NCBI RefSeq assembly: GCF_932526225.1 | Contig: NC_064041.1 | Coordinates: forward strand, 12,324,451 to 12,388,450 | Length of the DNA stretch: 64,000 bases | Reading direction: 5' to 3' | Origin: Nematostella vectensis | Taxonomy: Eukaryota > Cnidaria > Anthozoa > Actiniaria > Edwardsiidae | Shown here: piece by piece, positions 1 to 9,295 of the stretch | How the letters are laid out: every line of letters begins with the position of its first letter | Position numbering within the stretch: position 1 is the first letter of the stretch | Notes under the pieces: generated by a model | What the model was told of the DNA's origin: nothing | The model's database searches: none | What the model saw: only the letters and a program-made list of their open reading frames with translations | Program-made: the position numbers and the translations under genes

Positions 1-2240
1 CACTTAATATCCACCGGAGTCTGGTCAGATCCTCGAGAGGAACCGATCCAGAGACCTTCGGATTTCGTGGCATTGAGCTTTGCTCCGGAAGCGCGTTCGT
101 ATGTACCAATTAGCGCGAAAGCCCTGCGTATAGAGTAAGAGTCTCGCAGCAGGAGGGTCGTGTCGTCGGCGTACTGAGTTGTTTTAACCGTCGCTTTTGA
201 CTGGGGAAGATGAAGACCGGTGACCTGAGGGTCTTTCCTGATCGCGTTCCCCAGAACCTCTGCACAAAGGCAGTAGAGCATGGGGCTAAGGGGGCAACCT
301 TGGCGGACGCCGCGCTGTAGGGGGAAGAAGCTCGTGAGCCAGCCGTTATTACATACCGAGGCTTTACTGCCGTTGTACAGAGTCTTAATCCAGCGCCTAA
401 AAACAGGCCCGAAATTCATTTTCTCGAGAACGCGATCGAGAAAATATCTGTCCACTCTATCAAAAGCTTTTCCCTGATCAAGTGCAATGAGGGCACCGGG
501 AAGTCGTTTAGTTTCGGCATAGTCGAGAATATCCCTGATTAGGAAGTTGTTCTCGAAGATGCTTCGTCCCGGCACCCCGCATGTCTGATCAGGAGAAAGA
601 ACTGACGCGAGTACGGGTTTCAGCCTGTTTGCCAGTGCTTTTGCGCCAATCTTGTAATCTACGTTAAGTAGTGAGATTGGGCGCCAGTTCTTGAGGAGAA
701 GCCTATCTCCCTTTTTAAAGAGCAACGAGAGTATGCTCCGCGTCTGGGATTCAGAGAGGTGGGTATGATCGTATCCACTATTTAAAGTATCCACCAGATC
801 ACACCCTACTAAATCCCAGAAGCGGAGATAGAACTCGGCTGGGAGACCGTCGTCTCCGGGGGTCTTGTTCCTCTTCATCTGGGTGAGGGCCTCACGGCAA
901 TCAGCCTCAGATAAAGGGGATTCAAGTGAAGACCTCTCCTCCTCGGAAAGGCGAGCGTCCAGCCTAGAGAGCAAGGAATCCTGAGCCTCAGGGTCTGTTG
1001 TTTCAGCGGTGTAAAGCGTGGTGTAAAACTCGCGCACCGCAGCCAAGATGTCTGAGGTGTTTGAGGCTGTACGGCCGCTGGAGGTGTGAAGCTCGGTGAT
1101 GCTGTGTTTGGTGCGATTGTTGCTCTCTAGGCCGAAGAAATACCGGGTGGGTTTTTCCCCTTCCTCAAGCCATTGTGCTCTAGAGCGGACTTTAACCCCT
1201 TCTAGCACGCGGGTCTGTGCGTCTTCTAGCTCCTGCTTTATAGCACGGAGGCGAGAGACGTCAGCACCGCGCGTGTTTAGGCGTTGGTATTCCCTCTCTA
1301 GGGCGGCAATGTGGTGTCGCTTTTCTTTGGAAAGACGCACCGACGCGGCTATCGCAAGACGCTTTAGGTGAAATTTTCCCAAATCCCACCAGACCCGGCG
1401 GTCTGGGAACTGGGGTCGTTTCTGCTGCCACGAGGGCCAGAAGGCGCGAACGCTTTTGCGAAAGTCCTCGTTCTGCAGGACCGAGACATTAAATTTCCAT
1501 ACACCTCGCCCTGCTGGCTCGATGTCGGGGATTGTGAGGCGCGCATGTACGGCTGCGTGGTCTGAGAAAGGGAATGGCCTGACGGTACAAGACCCCCCCT
1601 GCATGAAAGGTTCCGGGGCGTAGATACGATCGATCCGTGTTCCTACCCTGCGATCAGGCGTGATGTAAGTTACTGCCGTACCCGATGGTGAGTACGATCG
1701 ATAGAGGTCTAAGACCCGGAACCGTTCAAGGAAGGTATGTAAAGCAGGGTATCCTAATGTACCGCTAAGCGCGCTACCCCCCCATTTATCTAGGGCTAAG
1801 TTACTTACACAATTAAAATCGCCTCCGATGATGGCGGGTACCCCCGGGTGAGAGAGCCGCCAAAGATTTCCGTAAAAGGCGACTCTCTCTGCCGGGAGAT
1901 TCGGAGCATAAAGGTTGTTCAAAGAGAAGTGAGTTTTGTTAACCTCAATGAGGACGCTGAGGAACCTGCCCTCAGTATCCCGTTTGAGGCTCACAAACTT
2001 GAAATTAAAGGACGGCTTAAACAGCACTCCGACGCCACGCGCGTGAGGAGACCCACAGCTCCAATAAGCCGGTCCCCCCCACTCCTTTTCCCAATGCTGC
2101 TCTTCCGTGGCAGTTGAAATGTGGGTCTCCTGCACGAACGCAACATCGCAGTTCATGCTGCGAAGCGCACTAAAAACTTTTTCACGTTTAGGCGCCTCGT
2201 GGATGCCATTGACGTTAATCGTGCAAACCGAGAACGCCAT
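1..2240 (-). CDS. ORF2 (APE endonuclease and reverse transcriptase), retrotransposon copy 1, partial
   Basis: About residues 1-746 of the 1158-aa protein are visible, from the Met at 2240 to the window edge, with no stop or indel relative to copy 2. It includes the whole APE endonuclease and most of the RT, with the YADD box at 162-173. Motif A reads LDQGKAFD instead of LDQEKAFD (base 472). The Glu next to the motif A catalytic Asp is conserved in the other copies, so this copy may be impaired. A D-to-Y change shared with copy 6 follows shortly after. Confidence 0.9.
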   Translation of the reverse strand, partial: MAFSVCTINVNGIHEAPKREKVFSALRSMNCDVAFVQETHISTATEEQHWEKEWGGPAYWSCGSPHARGVGVLFKPSFNFKFVSLKRDTEGRFLSVLIEVNKTHFSLNNLYAPNLPAERVAFYGNLWRLSHPGVPAIIGGDFNCVSNLALDKWGGSALSGTLGYPALHTFLERFRVLDLYRSYSPSGTAVTYITPDRRVGTRIDRIYAPEPFMQGGSCTVRPFPFSDHAAVHARLTIPDIEPAGRGVWKFNVSVLQNEDFRKSVRAFWPSWQQKRPQFPDRRVWWDLGKFHLKRLAIAASVRLSKEKRHHIAALEREYQRLNTRGADVSRLRAIKQELEDAQTRVLEGVKVRSRAQWLEEGEKPTRYFFGLESNNRTKHSITELHTSSGRTASNTSDILAAVREFYTTLYTAETTDPEAQDSLLSRLDARLSEEERSSLESPLSEADCREALTQMKRNKTPGDDGLPAEFYLRFWDLVGCDLVDTLNSGYDHTHLSESQTRSILSLLFKKGDRLLLKNWRPISLLNVDYKIGAKALANRLKPVLASVLSPDQTCGVPGRSIFENNFLIRDILDYAETKRLPGALIALDQGKAFDRVDRYFLDRVLEKMNFGPVFRRWIKTLYNGSKASVCNNGWLTSFFPLQRGVRQGCPLSPMLYCLCAEVLGNAIRKDPQVTGLHLPQSKATVKTTQYADDTTLLLRDSYSIRRAFALIGTYERASGAKLNATKSEGLWIGSSRGSDQTPVDIK

Positions 2241-2280
2241 TGTGAAACAAATATAGGTTAACATAACCATGACGTTAAGA

Positions 2281-3549
2281 TTAATGATGCACATCTTTAC
2301 CCTCGTAGAGGTGTTGGAAATGTTGGCGGTAGAGCTTGTCAAACAGCTGTTTAGCACGCTGCTCCCCCTTCATGTTCTCCCATCGGGTGCGGAGTTCGCT
2401 CTGTGCTGCGTGTCCAGCGAGTCGCAGCTTTTGGTGCGTGTAATCACCGTGCTTGTGCTGGAGAAAGAGGGCGAGTGCGTCCAGTCGGGAGCTTGAGTCC
2501 ACTCCAGCGATTCTGCGGGCGTCTGATTTGAGATCTTTTACGAAAGCCCGCTCGTTTTCAGCTCGACTTCCAGCTCGACTTTCCTTTCGCGGGGGAGAGT
2601 CCGTTAAGTGAAGACCGGGTGGTCTTTTCTCTCCGGTCTTCGGGGAGGGTTCCTCGGTGCCGGTCTTTGGGGAGGACTCTGTTGGTATAAGGGAATCCGC
2701 GGAGATTGTGTGCTCTTGCGCTGTTGCGGGGGCAGCTGCCTCGTCCTGGTCCTTTTCGCTGTCAGAGGCCGTCTCTGTCGGTAGCGGCAGATCCGGCGAT
2801 AGTGGTGGGAGTGTCTCCTCCTCCTGCGCGCACTGCATGCGCTCCTGTTCGGTGGTGAGTTCTTCTCGACGACGGCGATGAGGGCGTCGGCGCGGTTTGG
2901 TGCATTCTTTCACACCGTGGCCTATCTCTGAGCATCTTAGGCAACTCTGAGGTTGCCCAGTATATTTGAAGCTCAGAGAGGCTCCGTTTGTTGTTAGGCG
3001 GGCTGGCAGGTCACGGAGTAACTTGTCGTACAGGACAAGGCGGCATCCATTTTCGAAAGCAGCCAGGTCGGGCTCTTTGTGATGAAGCCGCGAAATAGAG
3101 TGTAGGTCTCCGTATCTGGTCATCAAGTCGCGGAAGGTGTCATCCGGGAACTCAACAGGCACAAATACGGAGACTGCCGTTCTGCGCACGGAGACTGGGG
3201 CGAGTTGGTAGTGGCGGCCGCCGACGTCGAGGCCTCGAGAGGCAGCGAGAACAGCTGACTGCTCGGTTTTGAAGGTGACCTCTAGGCCAGAGACCACCTG
3301 GGCGGTGCCGACAATGTCGGCGGTTTCTGTCCCCAGGAAGGCGCGCAGGACCTCCGCCGCAGAGACTGGTGTGCTGTCGTATCGCAGACGTACTGTCCGC
3401 AGGGCTGCGAAAGACCGAAAGACGGTTGGTTTTCGCTGTTGTAAAGCGGCCTCCCTGTAAGACATAGTCTTTCCAGTGGGCGTGGCTTTGGGCGTGTCCG
3501 TGGGCGTGTCCGTGGGCGTGTCCATGTCGTTTTCTGTTGGAGGAACCAT
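2281..3549 (-). CDS. ORF1 (zinc-knuckle nucleic-acid-binding protein), retrotransposon copy 1
   Basis: 422 aa from ATG at 3549. The frame stays open upstream to 3591, but only through a TTG codon, and this extension is lost in copies with an extra 11-bp repeat, so the ATG is preferred. It contains one CX2CX4HX4C knuckle followed by an Arg-rich stretch, then a Ser/Pro/Glu-rich region. The start codon of ORF2 lies 40 bp beyond the stop. Confidence 0.9.
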   Translation of the reverse strand: MVPPTENDMDTPTDTPTDTPKATPTGKTMSYREAALQQRKPTVFRSFAALRTVRLRYDSTPVSAAEVLRAFLGTETADIVGTAQVVSGLEVTFKTEQSAVLAASRGLDVGGRHYQLAPVSVRRTAVSVFVPVEFPDDTFRDLMTRYGDLHSISRLHHKEPDLAAFENGCRLVLYDKLLRDLPARLTTNGASLSFKYTGQPQSCLRCSEIGHGVKECTKPRRRPHRRRREELTTEQERMQCAQEEETLPPLSPDLPLPTETASDSEKDQDEAAAPATAQEHTISADSLIPTESSPKTGTEEPSPKTGEKRPPGLHLTDSPPRKESRAGSRAENERAFVKDLKSDARRIAGVDSSSRLDALALFLQHKHGDYTHQKLRLAGHAAQSELRTRWENMKGEQRAKQLFDKLYRQHFQHLYEGKDVHH

Positions 3550-3794
3550 TTTGGTGGGCGTGGTCAGGGCGTGTTCTAGAGGCGTTCCCAAGCTGTGGGC
3601 GCGGTCCTGCTAAGCCCTGGTGCTAGCAGGTTTCTCTAGATCAAGCGTTATACCGTGGAAATTCCCAGAGAACGAAACACGTGTTTACGTGATTACGTAA
3701 TCCGGGTTTTCCCACGCCGAGGGCGCTTATACGAGAAGACCCTCGTCTATTCTTATCTAACCTTCAAACCCGAGGCTTACACTCGTCTTCGGTC

Positions 3795-3844
3795 GATAAG
3801 AACAGATACTACACTTGATCTTAGCCAAAAGGCCGAGAAGCGAT
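3795..3844 (-). pseudogene. U2: U2 snRNA 5' fragment (nt 1-50) at retrotransposon copy 1
   Basis: The first 50 nt of U2 including GTAGTA, then the element. Its promoter region is present, so transcription could run into the element. Confidence 0.93.
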
Positions 3845-4069
3845 GCAGAATCTGGCTCGGACTACATGGAGCGTTTATCATTCTAGGCCTCCACCATGTG
3901 GGTGACGGACTCGGTTTTAGGCCCTTCTGCCTCCTAAGATCACATGTGATGATCAGTCATGAACGTAGTGCTATCACGTACGAGCAGTATTCGCTTGATA
4001 CACCGTCTTTGCGAGTGCAATGAGACATTTTTACCGCGCTAGTGCGTGCGTACGTTCTCACCGCACCGC

Positions 4070-4077
4070 TATAAAAG
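4070..4077 (+). promoter_or_regulatory. TATA box of 5S rRNA gene
   Basis: TATAAAAG lies at -32 to -25 from the 5S start at 4102 and recurs at the same offset before every 5S copy. An upstream TATA-like element supplementing the internal promoter is known for several animal 5S genes. Confidence 0.75.
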
Positions 4078-4101
4078 TCTAAAATATCACCGAGATCTTT
4101 C

Positions 4102-4129
4102 GTCTACGGCCATACCATCGAGAAAACAC

Positions 4130-4160
<31 letters not shown>

Positions 4161-4220
4161 GATTGGGCGCGGTTAGTACTTGGATGGGTGACCGCCTGGG
4201 AATACCGCGTGCTGTAGGCA
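4102..4220 (+). rRNA. 5S ribosomal RNA, copy 1
   Basis: 119 nt from GTCTACGGCC to GCTGTAGGCA, whose ends pair as helix I. It contains the conserved internal promoter segments (AGTTAAGC, TACTTGGATGGGTGACC and CCTGGGAATACC). It is transcribed by RNA polymerase III and is part of the large ribosomal subunit. It stands divergent to the U2 5' fragment left by copy 1, 257 bp away. I saw no base differences among the 22 copies. Confidence 0.97.
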
Positions 4221-4257
4221 TTTCTTTTTCATTTTTTTCTAAACTATAAAGAAAAAG
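4221..4257 (+). terminator. RNA polymerase III terminator of 5S
   Basis: T-rich stretch (TTTCTTTTTC, then seven T) immediately after 5S. CTTTTTC at 4224-4230 and GAAAAAG at 4251-4257 are also complementary. It is present after each copy. The second T run has eight T only after the copies at 7489 and 16442. Confidence 0.8.
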
Positions 4258-4992
4258 TTAGTGCAGGTTGATCATTGTCTAAGCTAAAGAAATGCCTCAG
4301 TTGTATGCGTTCTCAACTCGATCTATAGACAATTCAGGCATACTCAGCGACCGTATTGTAATCAAAATCGCGGTCGTAAACGTTCGCAAACGTTCAGCAG
4401 ATTCAAGTAGAGTCATAATATTACAAGCGATCAGATCAGTGGATTGTGAAAGCCTGTAAGAGCGTTAGTACTCGCATAGGAAATGTCTCTCAATGCAGTA
4501 AAATACTATGAGAGAAAGTGCGCAGTATTATCGCATTGGTCGCGCGTTTACACCGCGAGTGAACACGAACATTACTCAGCTCACATCTCATACAAGCTGA
4601 GATGCCATTCATAGCGTAAACCTTGTCCAAATAAATGCTTTTCGAGATCATGTTTTCACTCACTAGAATAAAGCGCGAAGGTTGCAAAGCAGCGCGCGTA
4701 TTCCACTGTTCTATTTTAGTGACGAAACAGTCGCACTGAACTTTCATCGCCGGTTAGCAACAACTGATCAAAACACAGCTCACCTTCGCTCGTTTCATCG
4801 CAAAAACACCGCTAGAATGCAGACCAAACACGACTAAAGCCTCTGCCCACCATGACGGTAATGTGAGAGCAAGTTGTTCGCTATTAGAAGTTAGAAATTT
4901 TACAATAGTTGACTGATTACAAGCGGTGTGAAGTCCGTGCTCTCGAGTCGCTCGTTGTGATTGTGTTGTGATTACACTTGATTCGTATTGTT
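4258..4992. other. 5S-U1 intergenic spacer (first copy), no gene recognised
   Basis: About 735 bp between the 5S terminator and the U1 3' end, repeated in all 22 units. I looked for U4, U5, U6, U6atac, SL RNA and tRNA signatures and found none. A small hairpin (CATCTCA at 4584-4590, TGAGATG at 4598-4604) and a direct repeat AAACGTTC near 4380-4395 are the only visible structures. Open frames here are unsupported. Confidence 0.7.
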
Positions 4993-5029
<37 letters not shown>

Positions 5030-5035
5030 ATTATA

Positions 5036-5067
<32 letters not shown>

Positions 5068-5158
5068 GGGGTCAACCCAATCGAAGTGCAATGAGAGGGC
5101 CTCACCCTGAGAGGACCGCCTTGGTGATCACGGTAAACCTCCCGCGTCAGGTAAGTAT
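4993..5158 (-). ncRNA. U1: U1 snRNA, copy 1
   Basis: 166 nt. It starts ATACTTACCT, the 5' splice-site recognition sequence. Stem-loop 1 has GATCAC-CAAGG (U1-70K-type loop), stem-loop 2 has ATTGCAC (U1A-type site), and an Sm site AATTTCTG is followed by a terminal GGGGAC/GTCCCC hairpin, as in animal U1. It recognises 5' splice sites in the spliceosome. It lies 198 bp beyond the 3' end of U2 on the same strand, with a PSE-like block at -49 to -65. The exact 3' end is approximate. Confidence 0.95.
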
Positions 5159-5206
5159 GAGTTTATTTGGCGTCCCTGTACACCGACTGTCCCCGGCTGA
5201 TTTCAT

Positions 5207-5223
5207 CCTCCATGTGGGAACGG
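5207..5223 (-). promoter_or_regulatory. Proximal sequence element candidate of U1
   Basis: At -49 to -65 from the U1 start (5158). It contains CCATGTGGG (5210-5218, plus strand), followed by ACGG. The same core occurs at nearly the same distance before U2, and no TATA box lies between it and U1. This suits RNA polymerase II snRNA promoters. It is present before all U1 copies. Confidence 0.65.
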
Positions 5224-5356
5224 TGCATCGCGGTGATTATGACCCGTCGTCTTAATGACGATCCTGTCTCTTATTGATCTCTCCCGCTATAGCTCGCATG
5301 AACAGCACGTAAATGATGCTCGAGGTGTTGCTTGAATGTGTCTTCCCGAAAGGGAA

Positions 5357-5544
5357 GGGGGCCGTACTCGGAGGTAGTGCAATACCGAGACAACCCGTGG
5401 CTGGGACGCAGCAAGCCGCTTATTCCACAGCCAGTTTCCAAAAATCAGTTTAATATATGAGCTACTCAATGAGCAGCGTATCAGATATTAAGCTGATAAG
5501 AACAGATACTACACTTGATCTTAGCCAAAAGGCCGAGAAGCGAT
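5357..5544 (-). ncRNA. U2: U2 snRNA, intact copy 1
   Basis: 188 nt starting ATCGCTTCTCGGCC. GTAGTA at nt 33-38 is the branch-point recognition sequence. Stem-loop IIa, an Sm site ATTTTTGG and a terminal GGTATTGCACTACC hairpin (U2A'/U2B''-type loop) follow, all as in animal U2. It pairs with the intron branch site in the spliceosome. It carries the retrotransposon target (nt 35-50) uninterrupted. The 3' end is set by comparison with the usual length and is approximate. Confidence 0.95.
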
Positions 5545-5587
5545 GCAGAATCTGGCTCGGACTACATGGAGCGTTTATCATTCTAGG

Positions 5588-5608
5588 CCTCCGCCATGTG
5601 GGTGACGG
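5588..5608 (-). promoter_or_regulatory. Proximal sequence element candidate of U2
   Basis: CCATGTGGG core at 5594-5602, which is -50 to -58 from the U2 start (5544), again followed by GACGG. It is conserved before all U2 genes and fragments. The copy at 3888-3908 has A instead of G just before the core (3893). Confidence 0.65.
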
Positions 5609-5638
5609 ACTCGGTTTTAGGCCCTTCTGCCTCCTAAG

Positions 5639-5650
5639 ATCACATGTGAT
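5639..5650. promoter_or_regulatory. Palindrome upstream of U2
   Basis: Perfect 12-bp palindrome ATCACATGTGAT (E-box CACATGTG centre) at about -95 to -106 from U2, kept in every unit. It could be an upstream activator site for U2, but this is only positional. Confidence 0.35.
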
Positions 5651-5801
5651 GATCAGTCATGAACGTAGTGCTATCACGTACGAGCAGTATTCGCTTGATA
5701 CACCGTCTTTGCGAGTGCAATGAGACATTTTTACCGCGCTAGTGCGTGCGTACGTTCTCACCGCACCGCTATAAAAGTCTAAAATATCACCGAGATCTTT
5801 C

Positions 5802-5829
5802 GTCTACGGCCATACCATCGAGAAAACAC

Positions 5830-5860
<31 letters not shown>

Positions 5861-5920
5861 GATTGGGCGCGGTTAGTACTTGGATGGGTGACCGCCTGGG
5901 AATACCGCGTGCTGTAGGCA
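5802..5920 (+). rRNA. 5S ribosomal RNA, copy 2
   Basis: Same sequence as copy 1. TATA at 5770-5777. Divergent partner of the first intact U2 (5357-5544). Confidence 0.97.
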
Positions 5921-6692
5921 TTTCTTTTTCATTTTTTTCTAAACTATAAAGAAAAAGTTAGTGCAGGTTGATCATTGTCTAAGCTAAAGAAATGCCTCAG
6001 TTGTATGCGTTCTCAACTCGATCTATAGACAATTCAGGCATACTCAGCGACCGTATTGTAATCAAAATCGCGGTCGTAAACGTTCGCAAACGTTCAGCAG
6101 ATTCAAGTAGAGTCATAATATTACAAGCGATCAGATCAGTGGATTGTGAAAGCCTGTAAGAGCGTTAGTACTCGCATAGGAAATGTCTCTCAATGCAGTA
6201 AAATACTATGAGAGAAAGTGCGCAGTATTATCGCATTGGTCGCGCGTTTACACCGCGAGTGAACACGAACATTACTCAGCTCACATCTCATACAAGCTGA
6301 GATGCCATTCATAGCGTAAACCTTGTCCAAATAAATGCTTTTCGAGATCATGTTTTCACTCACTAGAATAAAGCGCGAAGGTTGCAAAGCAGCGCGCGTA
6401 TTCCACTGTTCTATTTTAGTGACGAAACAGTCGCACTGAACTTTCATCGCCGGTTAGCAACAACTGATCAAAACACAGCTCACCTTCGCTCGTTTCATCG
6501 CAAAAACACCGCTAGAATGCAGACCAAACACGACTAAAGCCTCTGCCCACCATGACGGTAATGTGAGAGCAAGTTGTTCGCTATTAGAAGTTAGAAATTT
6601 TACAATAGTTGACTGATTACAAGCGGTGTGAAGTCCGTGCTCTCGAGTCGCTCGTTGTGATTGTGTTGTGATTACACTTGATTCGTATTGTT

Positions 6693-6729
<37 letters not shown>

Positions 6730-6735
6730 ATTATA

Positions 6736-6767
<32 letters not shown>

Positions 6768-6858
6768 GGGGTCAACCCAATCGAAGTGCAATGAGAGGGC
6801 CTCACCCTGAGAGGACCGCCTTGGTGATCACGGTAAACCTCCCGCGTCAGGTAAGTAT
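6693..6858 (-). ncRNA. U1: U1 snRNA, copy 2
   Basis: Same sequence as copy 1 with the same upstream block; type A flank. Confidence 0.95.
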
Positions 6859-7056
6859 GAGTTTATTTGGCGTCCCTGTACACCGACTGTCCCCGGCTGA
6901 TTTCATCCTCCATGTGGGAACGGTGCATCGCGGTGATTATGACCCGTCGTCTTAATGACGATCCTGTCTCTTATTGATCTCTCCCGCTATAGCTCGCATG
7001 AACAGCACGTAAATGATGCTCGAGGTGTTGCTTGAATGTGTCTTCCCGAAAGGGAA

Positions 7057-7244
7057 GGGGGCTGTACTCGGAGGTAGTGCAATACCGAGACAACCCGTGG
7101 CTGGGACGCAGCAAGCCGCTTATTCCACAGCCAGTTTCCAAAAATCAGTTTAATATATGAGCTACTCAATGAGCAGCGTATCAGATATTAAGCTGATAAG
7201 AACAGATACTACACTTGATCTTAGCCAAAAGGCCGAGAAGCGAT
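7057..7244 (-). ncRNA. U2: U2 snRNA, intact copy 2
   Basis: Intact, with one change near the 3' end (7063, about nt 182, G to A in the RNA). Upstream region carries the 13-bp deletion. Confidence 0.95.
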
Positions 7245-7488
7245 GCAGAATCTGGCTCGGACTACATGGAGCGTTTATCATTCTAGGCCTCCGCCATGTG
7301 GGTGACGGACTCGGTTTTAGGCCCTTCTGCCTCCTAAGATCACATGTGATGATCAGTCATGAACGTACGAGCAGTATTCGCTTGATACACCGTCTTTGCG
7401 AGTGCAATGAGACATTTTTACCGCGCTAGTGCGTGCGTACGTTCTCACCGCACCGCTATAAAAGTCTAAAATATCACCGAGATCTTTC

Positions 7489-7516
7489 GTCTACGGCCAT
7501 ACCATCGAGAAAACAC

Positions 7517-7547
<31 letters not shown>

Positions 7548-7607
7548 GATTGGGCGCGGTTAGTACTTGGATGGGTGACCGCCTGGGAATACCGCGTGCT
7601 GTAGGCA
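7489..7607 (+). rRNA. 5S ribosomal RNA, copy 3
   Basis: Full-length copy. The downstream spacer has a set of variants (eight-T run, AAAGTCAGTG, AAATCCCTC, GATTAGTGG, CCTGTGAG) shared only with the copy at 16442. Confidence 0.97.
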
Positions 7608-8380
7608 TTTCTTTTTCATTTTTTTTCTAAACTATAAAGAAAAAGTCAGTGCAGGTTGATCATTGTCTAAGCTAAAGAAATCCCTCAGTTGTATGCGTTC
7701 TCAACTCGATCTATAGACAATTCAGGCATACTCAGCGACCGTATTGTAATCAAAATCGCGGTCGTAAACGTTCGCAAACGTTCAGCAGATTCAAGTAGAG
7801 TCATAATATTACAAGCGATCAGATTAGTGGATTGTGAAAGCCTGTGAGAGCGTTAGTACTCGCATAGGAAATGTCTCTCAATGCAGTAAAATACTATGAG
7901 AGAAAGTGCGCAGTATTATCGCATTGGTCGCGCGTTTACACCGCGAGTGAACACGATTATTACTCAGCTCACATCTCATACAAGCTGAGATGCCATTCAT
8001 AGCGTAAACCTTGTCCAAATAAATGCTTTTCGAGATCATGTTTTCACTCACTAGAATAAAGCGCGAAGGTTGCAAAGCAGCGCGCGTATTCCACTGTTCT
8101 ATTTTAGTGACGAAACAGTCGCACTGAACTTTCATCGCCGGTTAGCAACAACTGATCAAAACACAGCTCACCTTCGCTCGTTTCATCGCAAAAACACCGC
8201 TAGAATGCAGACCAAACACGACTAAAGCCTCTGCCCACCATGACGGTAATGTGAGAGCAAGTTGTTCGCTATTAGAAGTTAGAAATTTTACAATAGTTGA
8301 CTGATTACAAGCGGTGTGAAGTCCGTGCTCTCGAGTCGCTCGTTGTGATTGTGTTGTGATTACACTTGATTCGTATTGTT

Positions 8381-8417
<37 letters not shown>

Positions 8418-8423
8418 ATTATA

Positions 8424-8455
<32 letters not shown>

Positions 8456-8546
8456 GGGGTCAACCCAATCGAAGTGCAATGAGAGGGCCTCACCCTGAGA
8501 GGACCGCCTTGGTGATCACGGTAAACCTCCCGCGTCAGGTAAGTAT
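8381..8546 (-). ncRNA. U1: U1 snRNA, copy 3
   Basis: Intact. A private change in the spacer (CACGATTATTAC near 7950) lies well outside the gene. Confidence 0.95.
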
Positions 8547-8744
8547 GAGTTTATTTGGCGTCCCTGTACACCGACTGTCCCCGGCTGATTTCATCCTCCA
8601 TGTGGGAACGGTGCATCGCGGTGATTATGACCCGTCGTCTTAATGACGATCCTGTCTCTTATTGATCTCTCCCGCTATAGCTCGCATGAACAGCACGTAA
8701 ATGATGCTCGAGGTGTTGCTTGAATGTGTCTTCCCGAAAGGGAA

Positions 8745-8932
8745 GGGGGCCGTACTCGGAGGTAGTGCAATACCGAGACAACCCGTGGCTGGGACGCAGC
8801 AAGCCGCTTATTCCACAGCCAGTTTCCAAAAATCAGTTTAATATATGAGCTACTCAATGAGCAGCGTATCAGATATTAAGCTGATAAGAACAGATACTAC
8901 ACTTGATCTTAGCCAAAAGGCCGAGAAGCGAT
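8745..8932 (-). ncRNA. U2: U2 snRNA, intact copy 3
   Basis: Intact; upstream region carries the 13-bp deletion near 9054. Confidence 0.95.
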
Positions 8933-9176
8933 GCAGAATCTGGCTCGGACTACATGGAGCGTTTATCATTCTAGGCCTCCGCCATGTGGGTGACGGACTC
9001 GGTTTTAGGCCCTTCTGCCTCCTAAGATCACATGTGATGATCAGTCATGAACGTACGAGCAGTATTCGCTTGATACACCGTCTTTGCGAGTGCAATGAGA
9101 CATTTTTACCGCGCTAGTGCGTGCGTACGTTCTCACCGCACCGCTATAAAAGTCTAAAATATCACCGAGATCTTTC

Positions 9177-9204
9177 GTCTACGGCCATACCATCGAGAAA
9201 ACAC

Positions 9205-9235
<31 letters not shown>

Positions 9236-9295
9236 GATTGGGCGCGGTTAGTACTTGGATGGGTGACCGCCTGGGAATACCGCGTGCTGTAGGCA
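9177..9295 (+). rRNA. 5S ribosomal RNA, copy 4
   Basis: Full-length; last 5S before retrotransposon copy 2. The spacer begins to show AAGCTTG (type B) in an otherwise type A unit. Confidence 0.97.

Larger units (their letters stand above)
1..3794 (-). mobile_element. U2-specific Tx1-like (Keshi-like) non-LTR retrotransposon, copy 1, partial
   Basis: 5' two-thirds of an element. The 3' third of ORF2 and the 3' UTR lie before the window. The 5' end abuts U2 at nucleotide 50, and the 16-bp target copy GATAAGAACAGATACT is at 3795-3810. ORF1 and the visible part of ORF2 are open. Compared with copy 2, ORF2 carries E-to-G in RT motif A (DQEKAFD becomes DQGKAFD, base 472) and D-to-Y a few residues later. 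The second change is shared only with copy 6. The 5' UTR has one 11-bp GGTCAGGGCGT unit where copies 2-4 have two. Confidence 0.93.

Noticed and set aside
3550-3591. Upstream extension of ORF1 in copy 1
   Set aside because: It begins with TTG, not ATG, and is lost in copies with the extra 11-bp repeat.
4490-4747. 85-codon minus-strand open frame repeated in every unit
   Set aside because: It lies in the 5S-U1 spacer, shows no recognisable domain, and is conserved only because the whole unit is homogenised.
4840-4960. Possible spliced-leader RNA or other Sm-class RNA in the spacer (AAATTTTTAC)
   Set aside because: It lacks the G after the U run, is altered between type A and type B units, and has no splice donor at a suitable distance.
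4960-4992. Vertebrate-type 3' box after U1 and U2
   Set aside because: Only weak similarity (ATTCAAG/AATCAAG followed by CAAC) was seen; not enough to call.
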